Shown: positions 42,312 to 50,208, counted from the stretch's first letter. The stretch is DNA of 64,000 bases from Flavobacterium zepuense (GCF_007097145.1 NZ_VJVZ01000001.1:124001-188000); one strand, 5' to 3'. Notes: generated by a model not told the origin, from the letters alone. Numbers and translations are program-made.

Positions 42312-43373
42312 ATGGGAAATGATATTTCAAAATTGGTAAGTGCCTACAGCATCCGGGAAATCGCGAAGATGAATATCTTTCTTAGCCTTTTAATATCTGT
42401 ATTTGCTGTTTTCTTTCTTACTGTTTTTCATGAACCTACCATATTAATTTTTGGCATGACCCTTAAAAGCGGCTGCTATATTGGGCTCACTTCTTTTACC
42501 CTGTTGTACATTCTGCGTTACTGCTCAAAAAAATTCCAGGCCAATACCTCAAAATTTCGAATTGTGCGTTATTGCACAAGTTTCTTGTGCGCACTAATTA
42601 TACAGTTTATAATCTGGCCCTTTTTTGCTTTTATATCAGATATCCAATGGGAATATGACGAAACGAGGCTGATCTTTATATTTACAAGCGAAGCACTAAT
42701 AATGACAACCCTGATTTTAATGCTACAGGACTTTGCATTGGTACGCCATGGCAAATCGCAAACTGAACTGGAAAACTCCCGCTTGCAATTGCGAAATGCC
42801 GAAGCAGAAAACCTGCTCTTAAAGCAGCAAATACACCCACACTTTTTATTTAACTCTTTAAATACCTTAAAAGCATTAATCAAAAAAGACCCTAATGCTG
42901 CCGAGAGTTATCTTATACAACTTGCTGATTTTTTGCGAGCGGCGGTATCTGAAAATAATACCCAGGCAACAACCCTTGAAGAGGAACTGAAACTTTGTAA
43001 AAATTACATGGAGATGCAAAAGATACGGTTTGGCACCGCATTGTCCTGGGATCTTATTATAGACAACGAAAATATGCTAAAAGGGTTCGTGCCCTCTTTT
43101 TCATTACAGCCGTTGCTTGAAAATGCCATTAAGCACAACATATTTACTAAGGAGAGCCCCTTAAAAATAATGGTACGCCAGCATGACAGCTACATAAGTA
43201 TTAGTAATGCCTTTAACCACAGGAATGCAGGGGAACTATCAATTAAAAGCGGGCTTGTTAATTTAGCCGAACGCTATCTGCTTTGGTCGGGCGAGGAAAT
43301 TATAATTAAGAATGATGGTGTTATCTTTTCTGTAAGCCTTAAAATTATGATGCATGAAAATAATAATAATTGA
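42312..43373 (+). CDS. LytS/YehU-type membrane sensor histidine kinase
   Basis: 353 residues. Four hydrophobic segments at about residues 22-40, 50-68, 85-108 and 118-137, then a coiled coil and the His_kinase domain with the acceptor His at about residue 177 in QIHPHFLFNSLNTLKALI. The ATPase part has FSLQPLLENAIKHNI. It lacks a large sensor domain, as is usual for this family in Bacteroidota. The 3' end overlaps the response-regulator gene by 20 bases, so the two are translationally coupled. Probable targets are the envelope protein genes around it. Confidence 0.92.
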   Translation: MGNDISKLVSAYSIREIAKMNIFLSLLISVFAVFFLTVFHEPTILIFGMTLKSGCYIGLTSFTLLYILRYCSKKFQANTSKFRIVRYCTSFLCALIIQFIIWPFFAFISDIQWEYDETRLIFIFTSEALIMTTLILMLQDFALVRHGKSQTELENSRLQLRNAEAENLLLKQQIHPHFLFNSLNTLKALIKKDPNAAESYLIQLADFLRAAVSENNTQATTLEEELKLCKNYMEMQKIRFGTALSWDLIIDNENMLKGFVPSFSLQPLLENAIKHNIFTKESPLKIMVRQHDSYISISNAFNHRNAGELSIKSGLVNLAERYLLWSGEEIIIKNDGVIFSVSLKIMMHENNNN

Positions 43374-44115
43374 AGATGAATTGCTGGTAGCAGAAGACCT
43401 TGCTGCTAACCTGAAGCAAATACAGCCAGATATTGAAATTGTAAGAATTATTGGATCTATAAAAGAAGCTGTTGCTTATTTTACTGTCAACCCCCAACCC
43501 GACCTTATATTCAGTGATATACAGTTGGGCGACGGATTAAGTTTTGAGATTGCAAAGCACATTGCTATACAAGTACCCGTTATTTTTTGTACCGCCTTTG
43601 ATGAATATGCATTAGATGCCTTTAAGGCAAACGGTATTGAATATATATTAAAGCCTTTTAGCACACAGGCTTTATCTGGCGCATTGGATAAATTCAGGAA
43701 TATGCAGAAAGTTATGGCCGGTAACATCGCATTGCAATACGAAGCTGCCCTTGCCACTATAGCTGCAATAAACCAAAATAACAGCGCTACTATCATGGTA
43801 CGCTACCGCGACAGGCTCTTACCATTTGCCCTTAATAAAATTGCGTTTTTTTGCCTTGACAATGAATTAACGTATATGCATACCCACTCTGGGAAAGCAT
43901 ATGTAATGCCCGAGAGCCTGGAAGATTTAGAGAATAAAGTGGGGGGTATTTTTTTCAGGATGAACAGGCAATTCCTGGTCAACCGGAATGCCATTGAGGA
44001 TGCCGTAGATTATTTCCCCAGAAAACTAAGGATTAACCTTACCCTGCCTTTTGAAAAAGAAATAATTGTTAGCCGGGAGAAGAAAAACAAATTGCTGGCA
44101 TGGCTTGCCCAATAA
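43354..44115 (+). CDS. LytTR-family response regulator
   Basis: 253 residues. The receiver has IIIIEDELL, phosphoacceptor Asp55 in LIFSDIQLGDG and the Lys in EYILKPFS. The C-terminal LytTR DNA-binding domain (about 150-253) has the DNEL-YMHTHSGKAYVMPESLEDLE and FFRMNRQFLVNRNAI signatures. LytTR proteins bind two short repeats about two turns apart; two such candidate sites exist in this cluster (41400 and 45335). Its start overlaps the kinase gene. The adenylate cyclase gene follows 50 bases later and may be in the same transcript. Confidence 0.93.
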   Translation: MKIIIIEDELLVAEDLAANLKQIQPDIEIVRIIGSIKEAVAYFTVNPQPDLIFSDIQLGDGLSFEIAKHIAIQVPVIFCTAFDEYALDAFKANGIEYILKPFSTQALSGALDKFRNMQKVMAGNIALQYEAALATIAAINQNNSATIMVRYRDRLLPFALNKIAFFCLDNELTYMHTHSGKAYVMPESLEDLENKVGGIFFRMNRQFLVNRNAIEDAVDYFPRKLRINLTLPFEKEIIVSREKKNKLLAWLAQ

Positions 44116-44165
44116 ACAAAGTCAAGGTTTACTCATTTTATAGAGGATAAAATTATTAGAACTAT

Positions 44166-45239
44166 ATGGCCATTTCAAAGCACCGCCTAAGGCATTACCT
44201 CCAGGAAATTCTTTATATTATTGCATCATGGATAATGGGCGGGTTGTTGTTTGTATTTGTAAAATTTAACGACCTGCCCAATGCATTTATACATAAAATG
44301 TATCCGGTAGAACCCTGGATGAACAAAGTGAACATGTATGGCTTCTCAATTTTGGCTTGCTGCATCTTAGGGCTGGTTATGGGGCTTTTTCACACATTGG
44401 TTTACCCACGCTTAATCCGCACCCGAAATATTATATTAAGCATTGGTTTGCGCCTATCGGTTTTTCTGTTACTAACGGCAACCATAACCTCCATCTTTTT
44501 TCACCAGTCAGGCTTTACAATACCGCAAACAAATGCAGGTGCACTACAAAGTTCGGCTACCGGTGTTTTCCTGTATCTTACTTTTATAGAAATGCTTGTT
44601 GGCGTGGTGGTTACCTTGCGCAGGAATCTTGGCAGCAATTACTTCCGGAATTTTGTGCGTAATGCCTACTTTACCCCTACCATAGAAAACCGTGTTTTTA
44701 TGTTCATCGACCTTAAAAACAGTACCGAAGCTGTTGAAAAAATGGGGAATACGGCATTTAGCAGTTTTATACAGGACTGTTTTAAAGACCTGTCCTCCCT
44801 TGTCCTCGATCTTGGTGGTGAAGTCTACCAATATGTAGGCGATGAAGCCGTTGTTACCTGGGAAATAAAGCCACGGTTTAATTTTGAAGACTGCCTTCTG
44901 CTGCATTACAGGCTCGCTGCAAGGCTCTCTAAAAAAAATTCATTCTATATTAAAAATCACGGCATATCCCCTTCCTTCAGGAGTTCTGTCCACAGCGGTG
45001 CGGTATCGGCCGCGATGGTAGGAGAATATAAAAAAGAAATTGCCTACCACGGCGGGGTGCTTAACCTATGCGCGAGGCTACAGGTGGTGTGCCGCGATTA
45101 TAATGCCGACCTTGTAGTCTCGGAAAATATATATAAAATGGTTTCCCATTGCGAAAATTATAAATTTCTTTCCCTTACCGGCATTGTACTTAAAGGCATT
45201 GCTGATAAACAATTGGTCTACCGGGTAGAGCAATTATAA
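44166..45239 (+). CDS. Membrane-anchored class III adenylate/guanylate cyclase
   Basis: 357 residues. Four membrane helices in the first about 150 residues, then the catalytic domain: FMFIDLKNSTEAVEKMG with the first metal Asp, VYQYVGDEAVVTWE with the second, and SFRSSVHSGAVSAAMVGEYKKEIAYHGGVLNLCARLQ. The key metal residues are there; base specificity (ATP or GTP) I cannot call. It would make cAMP or a similar messenger. That is notable because four Crp/Fnr-type regulators with nucleotide-binding-like domains are encoded nearby, although those need not bind cAMP. It lies 50 bases after the LytTR regulator on the same strand. Confidence 0.9.
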   Translation: MAISKHRLRHYLQEILYIIASWIMGGLLFVFVKFNDLPNAFIHKMYPVEPWMNKVNMYGFSILACCILGLVMGLFHTLVYPRLIRTRNIILSIGLRLSVFLLLTATITSIFFHQSGFTIPQTNAGALQSSATGVFLYLTFIEMLVGVVVTLRRNLGSNYFRNFVRNAYFTPTIENRVFMFIDLKNSTEAVEKMGNTAFSSFIQDCFKDLSSLVLDLGGEVYQYVGDEAVVTWEIKPRFNFEDCLLLHYRLAARLSKKNSFYIKNHGISPSFRSSVHSGAVSAAMVGEYKKEIAYHGGVLNLCARLQVVCRDYNADLVVSENIYKMVSHCENYKFLSLTGIVLKGIADKQLVYRVEQL

Positions 45240-45334
45240 AGCATTACAATAATGTAGGCTTTACTTGCCATAAATAGTATATCCTTTTTTATAACCTCCT
45301 CCTATATCTCATTTAAAACCTCAACAACAGTAAG

Positions 45335-45406
45335 CCGCTTCCCCCTCCATTTTGTCCGTTTGCACTTCATTTTCATTACATACCGCATTTTACCCCGCTA
45401 CCTTTA
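45335..45406 (+). promoter_or_regulatory. Candidate LytTR-type direct-repeat site and promoter (second copy)
   Basis: Matches the site at 41400: CCGCTTC at 45335, ATTTTGTCCG at 45349 and a second ATTTT at 45369, 20 bases later. The -7-like TACCTTTA (45399-45406) lies exactly 30 bases from the second repeat, as in the first copy. The implied transcript start is about 45411. Confidence 0.6.
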
Positions 45407-45440
45407 CTAAAGGAAAATGAAAATATCTAAAACGACAATT

Positions 45441-45887
45441 ATGAAAAAAATAACATCCTTTTTTGTGAGTGTGCTGATTGGCTTTATAACAACACTTACA
45501 ACGCTGCCTTTGCAGGCACAAAATACCAAGGTAATTATTTCGGGTCTTGAATCTGACAAGGGACAAATCATACTCAATATTTTTAAAGACAGTGAATCGT
45601 ATGAAAAACAGGCGCCTTTTAAGACATTGACTTTTGAAAAGACAAAACTTGTTGAAGGTTCAATGACCGTGACCTTTGAAGTAGAGCCGGGAACCTACGG
45701 CATTACCCTTGTAGATGATAAAAACAAAAATGGGGAAATGGACAAAAACCTGCTTGGCATCCCCAAAGAAGGATTTGGCTTTTCAAACTTTTTTATGGAA
45801 AAGATGAAAAAGCCTTTGTTTGAAGAATTCAGGGTACCCCTTACGCCAAAAAATAATACTATTAAAATAAAAGTAAAATACATGTAG
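45441..45887 (+). CDS. DUF2141-type exported protein
   Basis: 148 residues from the ATG at 45441. An ATG at 45417 would add eight residues before the signal peptide and would start almost at the predicted transcription start, so the second is preferred. Signal peptide (KKITSFFVSVLIGFITTL, cleaved after LQAQ). The rest matches DUF2141: KVIISGLESDKGQIILNIF, VEPGTYGITLVDDKNKNGEMDKNLLGIPKEGFGFSN and a final beta strand. The DxNxNGxxD part looks like a calcium-type loop. Function unknown. It is transcribed from a promoter with the shared LytTR-like site and followed by the DUF4397 gene. Confidence 0.87.
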   Translation: MKKITSFFVSVLIGFITTLTTLPLQAQNTKVIISGLESDKGQIILNIFKDSESYEKQAPFKTLTFEKTKLVEGSMTVTFEVEPGTYGITLVDDKNKNGEMDKNLLGIPKEGFGFSNFFMEKMKKPLFEEFRVPLTPKNNTIKIKVKYM

Positions 45888-45946
45888 GTATCTACCTCAT
45901 GCTGTGAAATACTGATTACACTATACTAACTATTAATACAATAATT

Positions 45947-46630
45947 ATGAGATTTAAAAAGAATTTTCTAAAAAGCTTTGCTATGGTAACTCTGCTTGGC
46001 ATTGTGCTGTCGTCGTGCGACGATAATGATGTGGATGTATTCGGTTCGGCCGATTTAAAAGTGGTGAATGCTGCGCCAAACTCCGGGTCGCAACGGTTTG
46101 TCCTTGCCAATATCCCGGAGATCAGCGACCTTGATTATTTAGACAATTCCGTAGGATACCTGAATGTTGCCTCAGGAAACGATCTTGTAGCACAATTCAG
46201 GGACCAGGATGATAACGACTTGTACGCAACTGAGAAATTTGACATCCAGGATAACAGGGATTATACCATTTATTTAACCGGCGAATCAGGGTCGGATGCC
46301 GAAGTACGGTTATTTCAAGATGATTTTGCGGCACCCGCAAGTGGCAAGGCAAAAGTTAAATTTATCCATCTCAGCACCGGGGCACCGGCCTCACTGGATA
46401 TAAATAATGCCGAAGGCAATGCACTTGCAACTAATGTAGCGCGCTATAGCCAAAGTAACTATTTTGAGGTTGATGCAGGCACAATAGCATTACAGGCCCA
46501 TAGTGCCGGATCAGGTGAAGCCATTGCCACACTGGGAGCGACAGATTTTGCCGCCGGAAAAATTTATACAGTTTATATTGCAGGATCAGCCACCTCCGGA
46601 TATACCCTTAAAACACTACAACACAATTAA
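45947..46630 (+). CDS. DUF4397-type lipoprotein
   Basis: 227 residues. The signal peptide ends in a lipobox (LGIVLSSCDD), so Cys24 should be lipidated. After the acidic stretch DDNDVDVFG the body is beta-rich, with the DUF4397 repeats: LKVVNAAPNSG, VGYLNVASGN, and later KVKFIHLSTGAPASLDIN and FAAGKIYTVYIAG. DUF4397 proteins are surface lipoproteins of unknown role. It follows the DUF2141 gene after 59 bases and ends at a terminator, so the two genes are one unit. Confidence 0.87.
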   Translation: MRFKKNFLKSFAMVTLLGIVLSSCDDNDVDVFGSADLKVVNAAPNSGSQRFVLANIPEISDLDYLDNSVGYLNVASGNDLVAQFRDQDDNDLYATEKFDIQDNRDYTIYLTGESGSDAEVRLFQDDFAAPASGKAKVKFIHLSTGAPASLDINNAEGNALATNVARYSQSNYFEVDAGTIALQAHSAGSGEAIATLGATDFAAGKIYTVYIAGSATSGYTLKTLQHN

Positions 46631-46639
46631 TATAATATC

Positions 46640-46673
46640 ATAAGGCTGTGCAAGCTAAGCTGTACAGCCTTAT
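46640..46673 (+). terminator. Terminator after the DUF4397 gene
   Basis: A perfect 10-bp stem ATAAGGCTGT with ACAGCCTTAT and a 14-base loop, nine bases after the stop. It lies between convergent genes and may serve both, though the T tract is short. Confidence 0.6.
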
Positions 46674-46715
46674 AGTATTTATAAACCCATATCAACCGGT
46701 TTCTATCTAACTGTA

Positions 46716-47153
46716 TTATTCTGCGGCAAAACTTCCACCACTCAACGCTTTCATAAAGGCTTGTGGGTTCCAGTATTCACGGTAGTTGATTATCAGCCCG
46801 TCACGGAAGGTCACAAATGTGGCATAGCTCATTTCATAAGGGTTGCCGTTACCTATCACTACACCGGAGGCGCTCCATTCTGCAATTGCGACATTTGGAT
46901 CGTCTGTGCTGTAGACTTTTAACGTTGGTATTGATTTTACATCAATAAAACCGGGATAATCTTTCAGGTAAGCATATAAGGCTGTGCGGCCTTCAAACCT
47001 TGATTGTGAACCTTCAGGGGCAAAGGGAAATTCGGCAACTACATCCTCAGCACACAGTTCCGACCAGCCTTTCATATCCTTGGCAAGGAAGGTATCTAAA
47101 CTGTTGCGAAGTAGTTGGGTAGCCGGTGTGTTGTTCAAATTTGTATTTTCCAT
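46716..47153 (-). CDS. SnoaL/NTF2-like protein
   Basis: 145 residues, no signal peptide. NTF2-like cone with LLRNSLDTFLAKDMKGWSELCAEDVVAEFPFAPEG, GRTALYAYLKDYPGFIDV and IINYREYWNPQAFMKAL at the C-terminus, typical of the SnoaL-like proteins of about 130 residues. Ligand unknown. It stands downstream of a Crp/Fnr gene and its promoter has a double Crp/Fnr-type site. It is the third NTF2-like protein in the window that stands next to a Crp/Fnr gene. Confidence 0.85.
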   Translation of the reverse strand: MENTNLNNTPATQLLRNSLDTFLAKDMKGWSELCAEDVVAEFPFAPEGSQSRFEGRTALYAYLKDYPGFIDVKSIPTLKVYSTDDPNVAIAEWSASGVVIGNGNPYEMSYATFVTFRDGLIINYREYWNPQAFMKALSGGSFAAE

Positions 47154-47198
47154 TTTTTGTTTAAATTTTGATGTTATCTCTTCAGTGATCTAACGGTA

Positions 47199-47264
47199 CA
47201 AAATTGCACTATACCCGCATCCCTGAAAGATGAGATTTGATAAAAAAAAACGTTGATAAATGTC
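47199..47264 (-). promoter_or_regulatory. Crp/Fnr-type double site and promoter of the SnoaL-like gene
   Basis: On the minus strand a palindrome TTGACATTTATCAA (core 47255-47264) and a weaker site at 47232-47241 (about 7 of 10 bases) are centred 23 bases apart. CAATTTTG follows (47206 down to 47199), 30.5 bases from the second centre. The layout and the -7 sequence match the SDR promoter at 30856-30920. Confidence 0.55.
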
Positions 47265-47275
47265 AACGTTTTTTT
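47244..47275 (-). terminator. A/T-flanked hairpin, likely terminator of the Crp/Fnr gene
   Basis: A perfect 13-bp stem, AAAAAAACGTTGA with TCAACGTTTTTTT, six-base loop, 28 bases after the stop of the gene at 47303. Its centre is also the Crp/Fnr-like palindrome of the next promoter, so the two signals may overlap. Confidence 0.65.
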
Positions 47276-47302
47276 AAATCCTTTAAAATTTAAACTGCAT
47301 GG

Positions 47303-47884
47303 CTACTTCATTGCCTGTTTCCTGATCCTGCTCAGTGTCTCTTTAGTTATGCCAAGATATGAGGCTATTATGTGTTGCGGGAACCGCTGGATAAATTGCG
47401 GATGGTTTATGGCAAACTCCTCATAGCGCTTTTCTGCCGCATTGCTGATGGTAGAATTTACCCTGCGTTGGGTGGCTATAGCGTTTCTTTCATCCATTAG
47501 GCGTATCATTTCTACAAGTGCGGGAATTTTCTCCATAAGGTCCAGCATGTCTGCACGCGTAATAAGGAGTAACTCTGTATCTTCCCACGCATCTATATTG
47601 TACTGTGAAGGGGTAAGCATGATCATACTTTCACGGTCGGTTGCCCAATAGTTCTCAATGAATAAGTTAACGATATGTTCGCTGCCTTTATCATCTACGC
47701 TAAATTGCCGTAAGGCCCCCTTTACAACAAAGCCCGTGTACCTGCATACATCGCCTTCCTGTAAAAAGTATTGCTTTTTCCTAAGCTTTTTAAGTTGGAA
47801 AGCAGCCGTAATCAGGGACTGTTCGTCCTTGGTAAGGGGGTATTTGCTGTGTTGGTTCACGTAAGCAAAAAAAATGTCGTGCAT
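47303..47884 (-). CDS. Crp/Fnr-family transcriptional regulator
   Basis: 193 residues from the ATG at 47882-47884 (starting at 47914 would add ten residues outside the family). N-terminal beta roll (YFLQEGDVCRYTGFVVKGAL; HIVNLFIENYWATDRESM) and C-terminal helix-turn-helix HIIASYLGITKETLSRIRKQ. No iron-sulfur cysteines. It starts 51 bases after the NTF2-like lipoprotein gene, probably in one transcript with it and the MBL-fold gene. The SnoaL-like gene downstream has a promoter with Crp/Fnr-type sites, its probable target. Confidence 0.9.
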   Translation of the reverse strand: MHDIFFAYVNQHSKYPLTKDEQSLITAAFQLKKLRKKQYFLQEGDVCRYTGFVVKGALRQFSVDDKGSEHIVNLFIENYWATDRESMIMLTPSQYNIDAWEDTELLLITRADMLDLMEKIPALVEMIRLMDERNAIATQRRVNSTISNAAEKRYEEFAINHPQFIQRFPQHIIASYLGITKETLSRIRKQAMK

Positions 47885-47934
47885 TGATCCGTTAATTAAT
47901 TTGAACCAATGCAAGGTATAAAAAAAATGTTTCG

Positions 47935-48399
47935 TTAGTGCATGGCATTATTAACAATCTGGCTGTCTACAAACTGTTCAAAACGTATAATTTTACCGTC
48001 TTTCAATTTCCATACATGCGCTACCCTGGCTAAAAATGGCTTGCCGGTTATTTTGTTGGTGCCGGTATAGGTTCCATAAGCTACCACTTTATCATCGTCA
48101 GCCACATAATCTTCCGGGGTAAATTTATAGTCGATCCATTCGCTTCCCAGCATGCTAAAAACATTTTTGGTTACGGCCTCTAAACCAATATACGTTCCTG
48201 CATAGGGAAATCCTTCGGCTTCTGTCCACGAGAGTTCATCAGCTGCATACTTGGCCAGGTTCTTACCGTTCTCTTCTGAGGTCATGCCCTCATACGTACT
48301 TTTTACAATTTCAAGATTTGTCATAGTGCTGTTGTTTAAAGAACAGCCTGACACTGCTAAAAGCACCGCCAGGCTGATAAATATTTTAAGTTTTACCAT
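47935..48399 (-). CDS. SnoaL/NTF2-like lipoprotein
   Basis: 154 residues. The signal peptide ends in LAVSGCS, a lipobox with Cys19. From about residue 28 it has the SnoaL-like fold: NLEIVKSTYEGMTSEENGKNL, GTYIGLEAVTKNVF, DYVADDDKVVAYGTYTG and ARVAHVWKLKDGKIIRFEQF. Ligand unknown. Its start overlaps the stop of the MBL-fold gene by seven bases, so both exported proteins are made together and likely act on the same compound. Confidence 0.87.
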   Translation of the reverse strand: MVKLKIFISLAVLLAVSGCSLNNSTMTNLEIVKSTYEGMTSEENGKNLAKYAADELSWTEAEGFPYAGTYIGLEAVTKNVFSMLGSEWIDYKFTPEDYVADDDKVVAYGTYTGTNKITGKPFLARVAHVWKLKDGKIIRFEQFVDSQIVNNAMH

Positions 48400-49283
48400 T
48401 TCATTTCACCCGTGTTTACTTTAGCGCCAATCTGCAGGGCGGTATCAAAAGTAAGTGCCGGGTATTTGCTTTTGATAGCTTTGATTAACGCATCTGAAGT
48501 TTTGTTGGTATTCAGGGCTTCTTCATAAAACTGGATATAACTTTTGGTATGTTTTACCGCAGCAATATCGAAAGGCGAGTTTGAATTAGCGTGTGCGGGG
48601 ATTACGATCGATGGGTGCAGCGCTTCAATTTTGTCCAGTACCGCTATCCACTGCTTGCGCGCTTCGGGTGTTTGTGCATCGGCCATCCATAGGTTAAAAG
48701 TGGTGCCAAAAACGTTGATGCCGCCAACGACCGCTTTTATAGAGGGTATCCACACAAATGTTTTAGACGGAAATTCTTCCAGCCCGATAATTTCAAGCTT
48801 CTGGCCTTCGAGGTCAATACTGTTTCCTTTTAAAACCTGCGGCAATACAATGTTAGAGGTTATTGCTTTACCTAACCGTTCTCCCCATACATCCAGTTTT
48901 TTCTGGGCAGTGGCTTTTATAGACTCTACTGTTGCCGGGAATGCATAGGCGGTTACTTCAGGGAAATATTTTTTGAACACTTCCAACCCGAAATAGAAAT
49001 CAGGGTCAGTGTGCGAAACGTAAATAGCCGTTAGTTTTTTACCTGATTTTTTTATTTCCTGTGCTACCTGCTCAGCATCTGCCAGTGTAAACTGTGCATC
49101 AATCAGTACGGCATCTGTTTTGCCGGTTATGATTACCGATGCCACGCCAAAACTGTTTTCTGATGCGTTAAAAATTTCGAGTTTTAATTTTCCTGCTTCA
49201 ATGGTTTTGAAACTTTGTGCCTGTGCTTCCATTTTAAATAAGATTAAGGTTATTAAAAATACCGATGAGATAACTTTTTTCAT
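48393..49283 (-). CDS. Exported metallo-beta-lactamase-fold protein with altered metal site
   Basis: 296 residues from the ATG at 49281-49283, which gives a good signal peptide (KKVISSVFLITLILF, cleaved near AQAQ); the frame open to 49316 would hide it. The fold is MBL-like: VASVIITGKTDAVLIDAQFTLADA, ISVSHTDPDFYFGLE-like motif, WIPSIKAVVGGINVFG, PAHANSN. The usual HxHxDH metal motif is HTDPDF here: the second and third His are Asp and Phe. So metal binding must differ or be lost. Some relatives share such a motif. First gene of a transcript with the NTF2-like lipoprotein and probably the Crp/Fnr gene at 47303. Confidence 0.82.
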   Translation of the reverse strand: MKKVISSVFLITLILFKMEAQAQSFKTIEAGKLKLEIFNASENSFGVASVIITGKTDAVLIDAQFTLADAEQVAQEIKKSGKKLTAIYVSHTDPDFYFGLEVFKKYFPEVTAYAFPATVESIKATAQKKLDVWGERLGKAITSNIVLPQVLKGNSIDLEGQKLEIIGLEEFPSKTFVWIPSIKAVVGGINVFGTTFNLWMADAQTPEARKQWIAVLDKIEALHPSIVIPAHANSNSPFDIAAVKHTKSYIQFYEEALNTNKTSDALIKAIKSKYPALTFDTALQIGAKVNTGEMKW

Positions 49284-49305
49284 TTCATATTGTTTAATGA
49301 TTACA

Positions 49306-49351
49306 CAAAGGTGCACCCATCTAATACTAAAAGTATTTAAACTAGTTTAAA
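49306..49351 (-). promoter_or_regulatory. Palindromic activator site and promoter of the MBL-fold operon
   Basis: A perfect 16-base palindrome TTTAAACTAGTTTAAA (49336-49351), centred 30.5 bases from CACCTTTG (minus strand, 49313 down to 49306), one mismatch from TAnnTTTG. The position fits a class II Crp/Fnr site. The core AAACTAGTTT equals that of the HxlR-gene palindrome at 26599. Confidence 0.6.
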
Positions 49352-49367
49352 AAAGCACGGGCCCAAG

Positions 49368-49948
49368 TTATCTCTGCAAGGCGATTTTCTTTCTTATCCT
49401 GCTCAGAAAAACGTTGGTAACCCCAAGATAAGCCGCGATTTGCTGGTTTGTGAGCCTTTGTAGCAATTGCGGGTACTTTCTGTAAATTCAAGATAGCGCA
49501 GGTCTGCTGTTTTACTCAGGTTGTCAATCATCCGCCGCTGTAGCGCTACATGCGTTTTTTGCGTCATAACCCGAAATAATTTTTCTATCTCTGGCATATG
49601 TATGTAAGCATATTCCTTGTCTTCTTTCGATATCAAAAGCACCTCGCTGTCTTCCAAAGCTTGTATGTAAAGTTGTGATGGTACTACATTGGTAAAACTG
49701 TCGATATCTGTAATCCACCAATTCTCTGTGGCAAAATAAAGCACCTGGTCAAAACCATCTGCGTCAATATGATATACCCTGAAAAGCCCTTTAATCACAA
49801 ATCCTTCAAAAGTGCAGATTTCTCCCGGTTTTAATAAAAATCGCTTCTTTTTAAATGCATTGTGCACAAACAGCATACAAAACTTTTTCAGTTCCTCATC
49901 TGAAAGAGTAACGTGTGTTTTAATATTTTGCTTTAGGGATTCAATCAT
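49368..49948 (-). pseudogene. Crp/Fnr-family regulator gene with a one-base frameshift before its helix-turn-helix
   Basis: From the ATG at 49948 the beta roll (FLLKPGEICTFEGFVIKGLFRVY; WWITDIDSFTNVVPSQ) and the dimerisation helix are intact. After LRYLEFTE the open frame leaves the family and stops at 49403. In the next frame the DNA codes for KYPQLLQRLTNQQIAAYLG and VFLSRIRKKIALQR, a complete helix-turn-helix ending at a TAA at 49368-49370. Adding one A in the short A run at 49476-49480 restores a protein of about 193 residues. As written the product could not bind DNA. It lies upstream of the MBL-fold operon, whose promoter has a palindromic site. Confidence 0.85.
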
Positions 49949-50176
49949 TTTAATTTTGTTTCATATTCTTACATTTGGAATAAAGAAAATAATTCGATGT
50001 ATAAATATATTGAAATTATTGACTACTATCTCTATAATTCTTGTTCACATCGCATGGTTAAATGCTTAAACATACTATAAAAAATTAAAAAGATGGATAA
50101 TACCAGTGGTATAATATTCATTAAGCAAAGCTTTTATACAGTATTTATATAAAGGTAAAACAAAGTTAATCAAAAA

Positions 50177-50208
50177 TGAACATTGTTCAAAATAAATACA
50201 TACATTTG
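50177..50208 (+). promoter_or_regulatory. Autoregulatory operator and promoter of the efflux TetR gene
   Basis: Perfect inverted repeat TGAACA-T-TGTTCA (50177-50189) lies between where the -33 box would be and the exact -7 element TACATTTG (50201-50208). The start codon follows 18 bases later. A second copy of the operator stands before the tolC-like gene. Confidence 0.75.
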
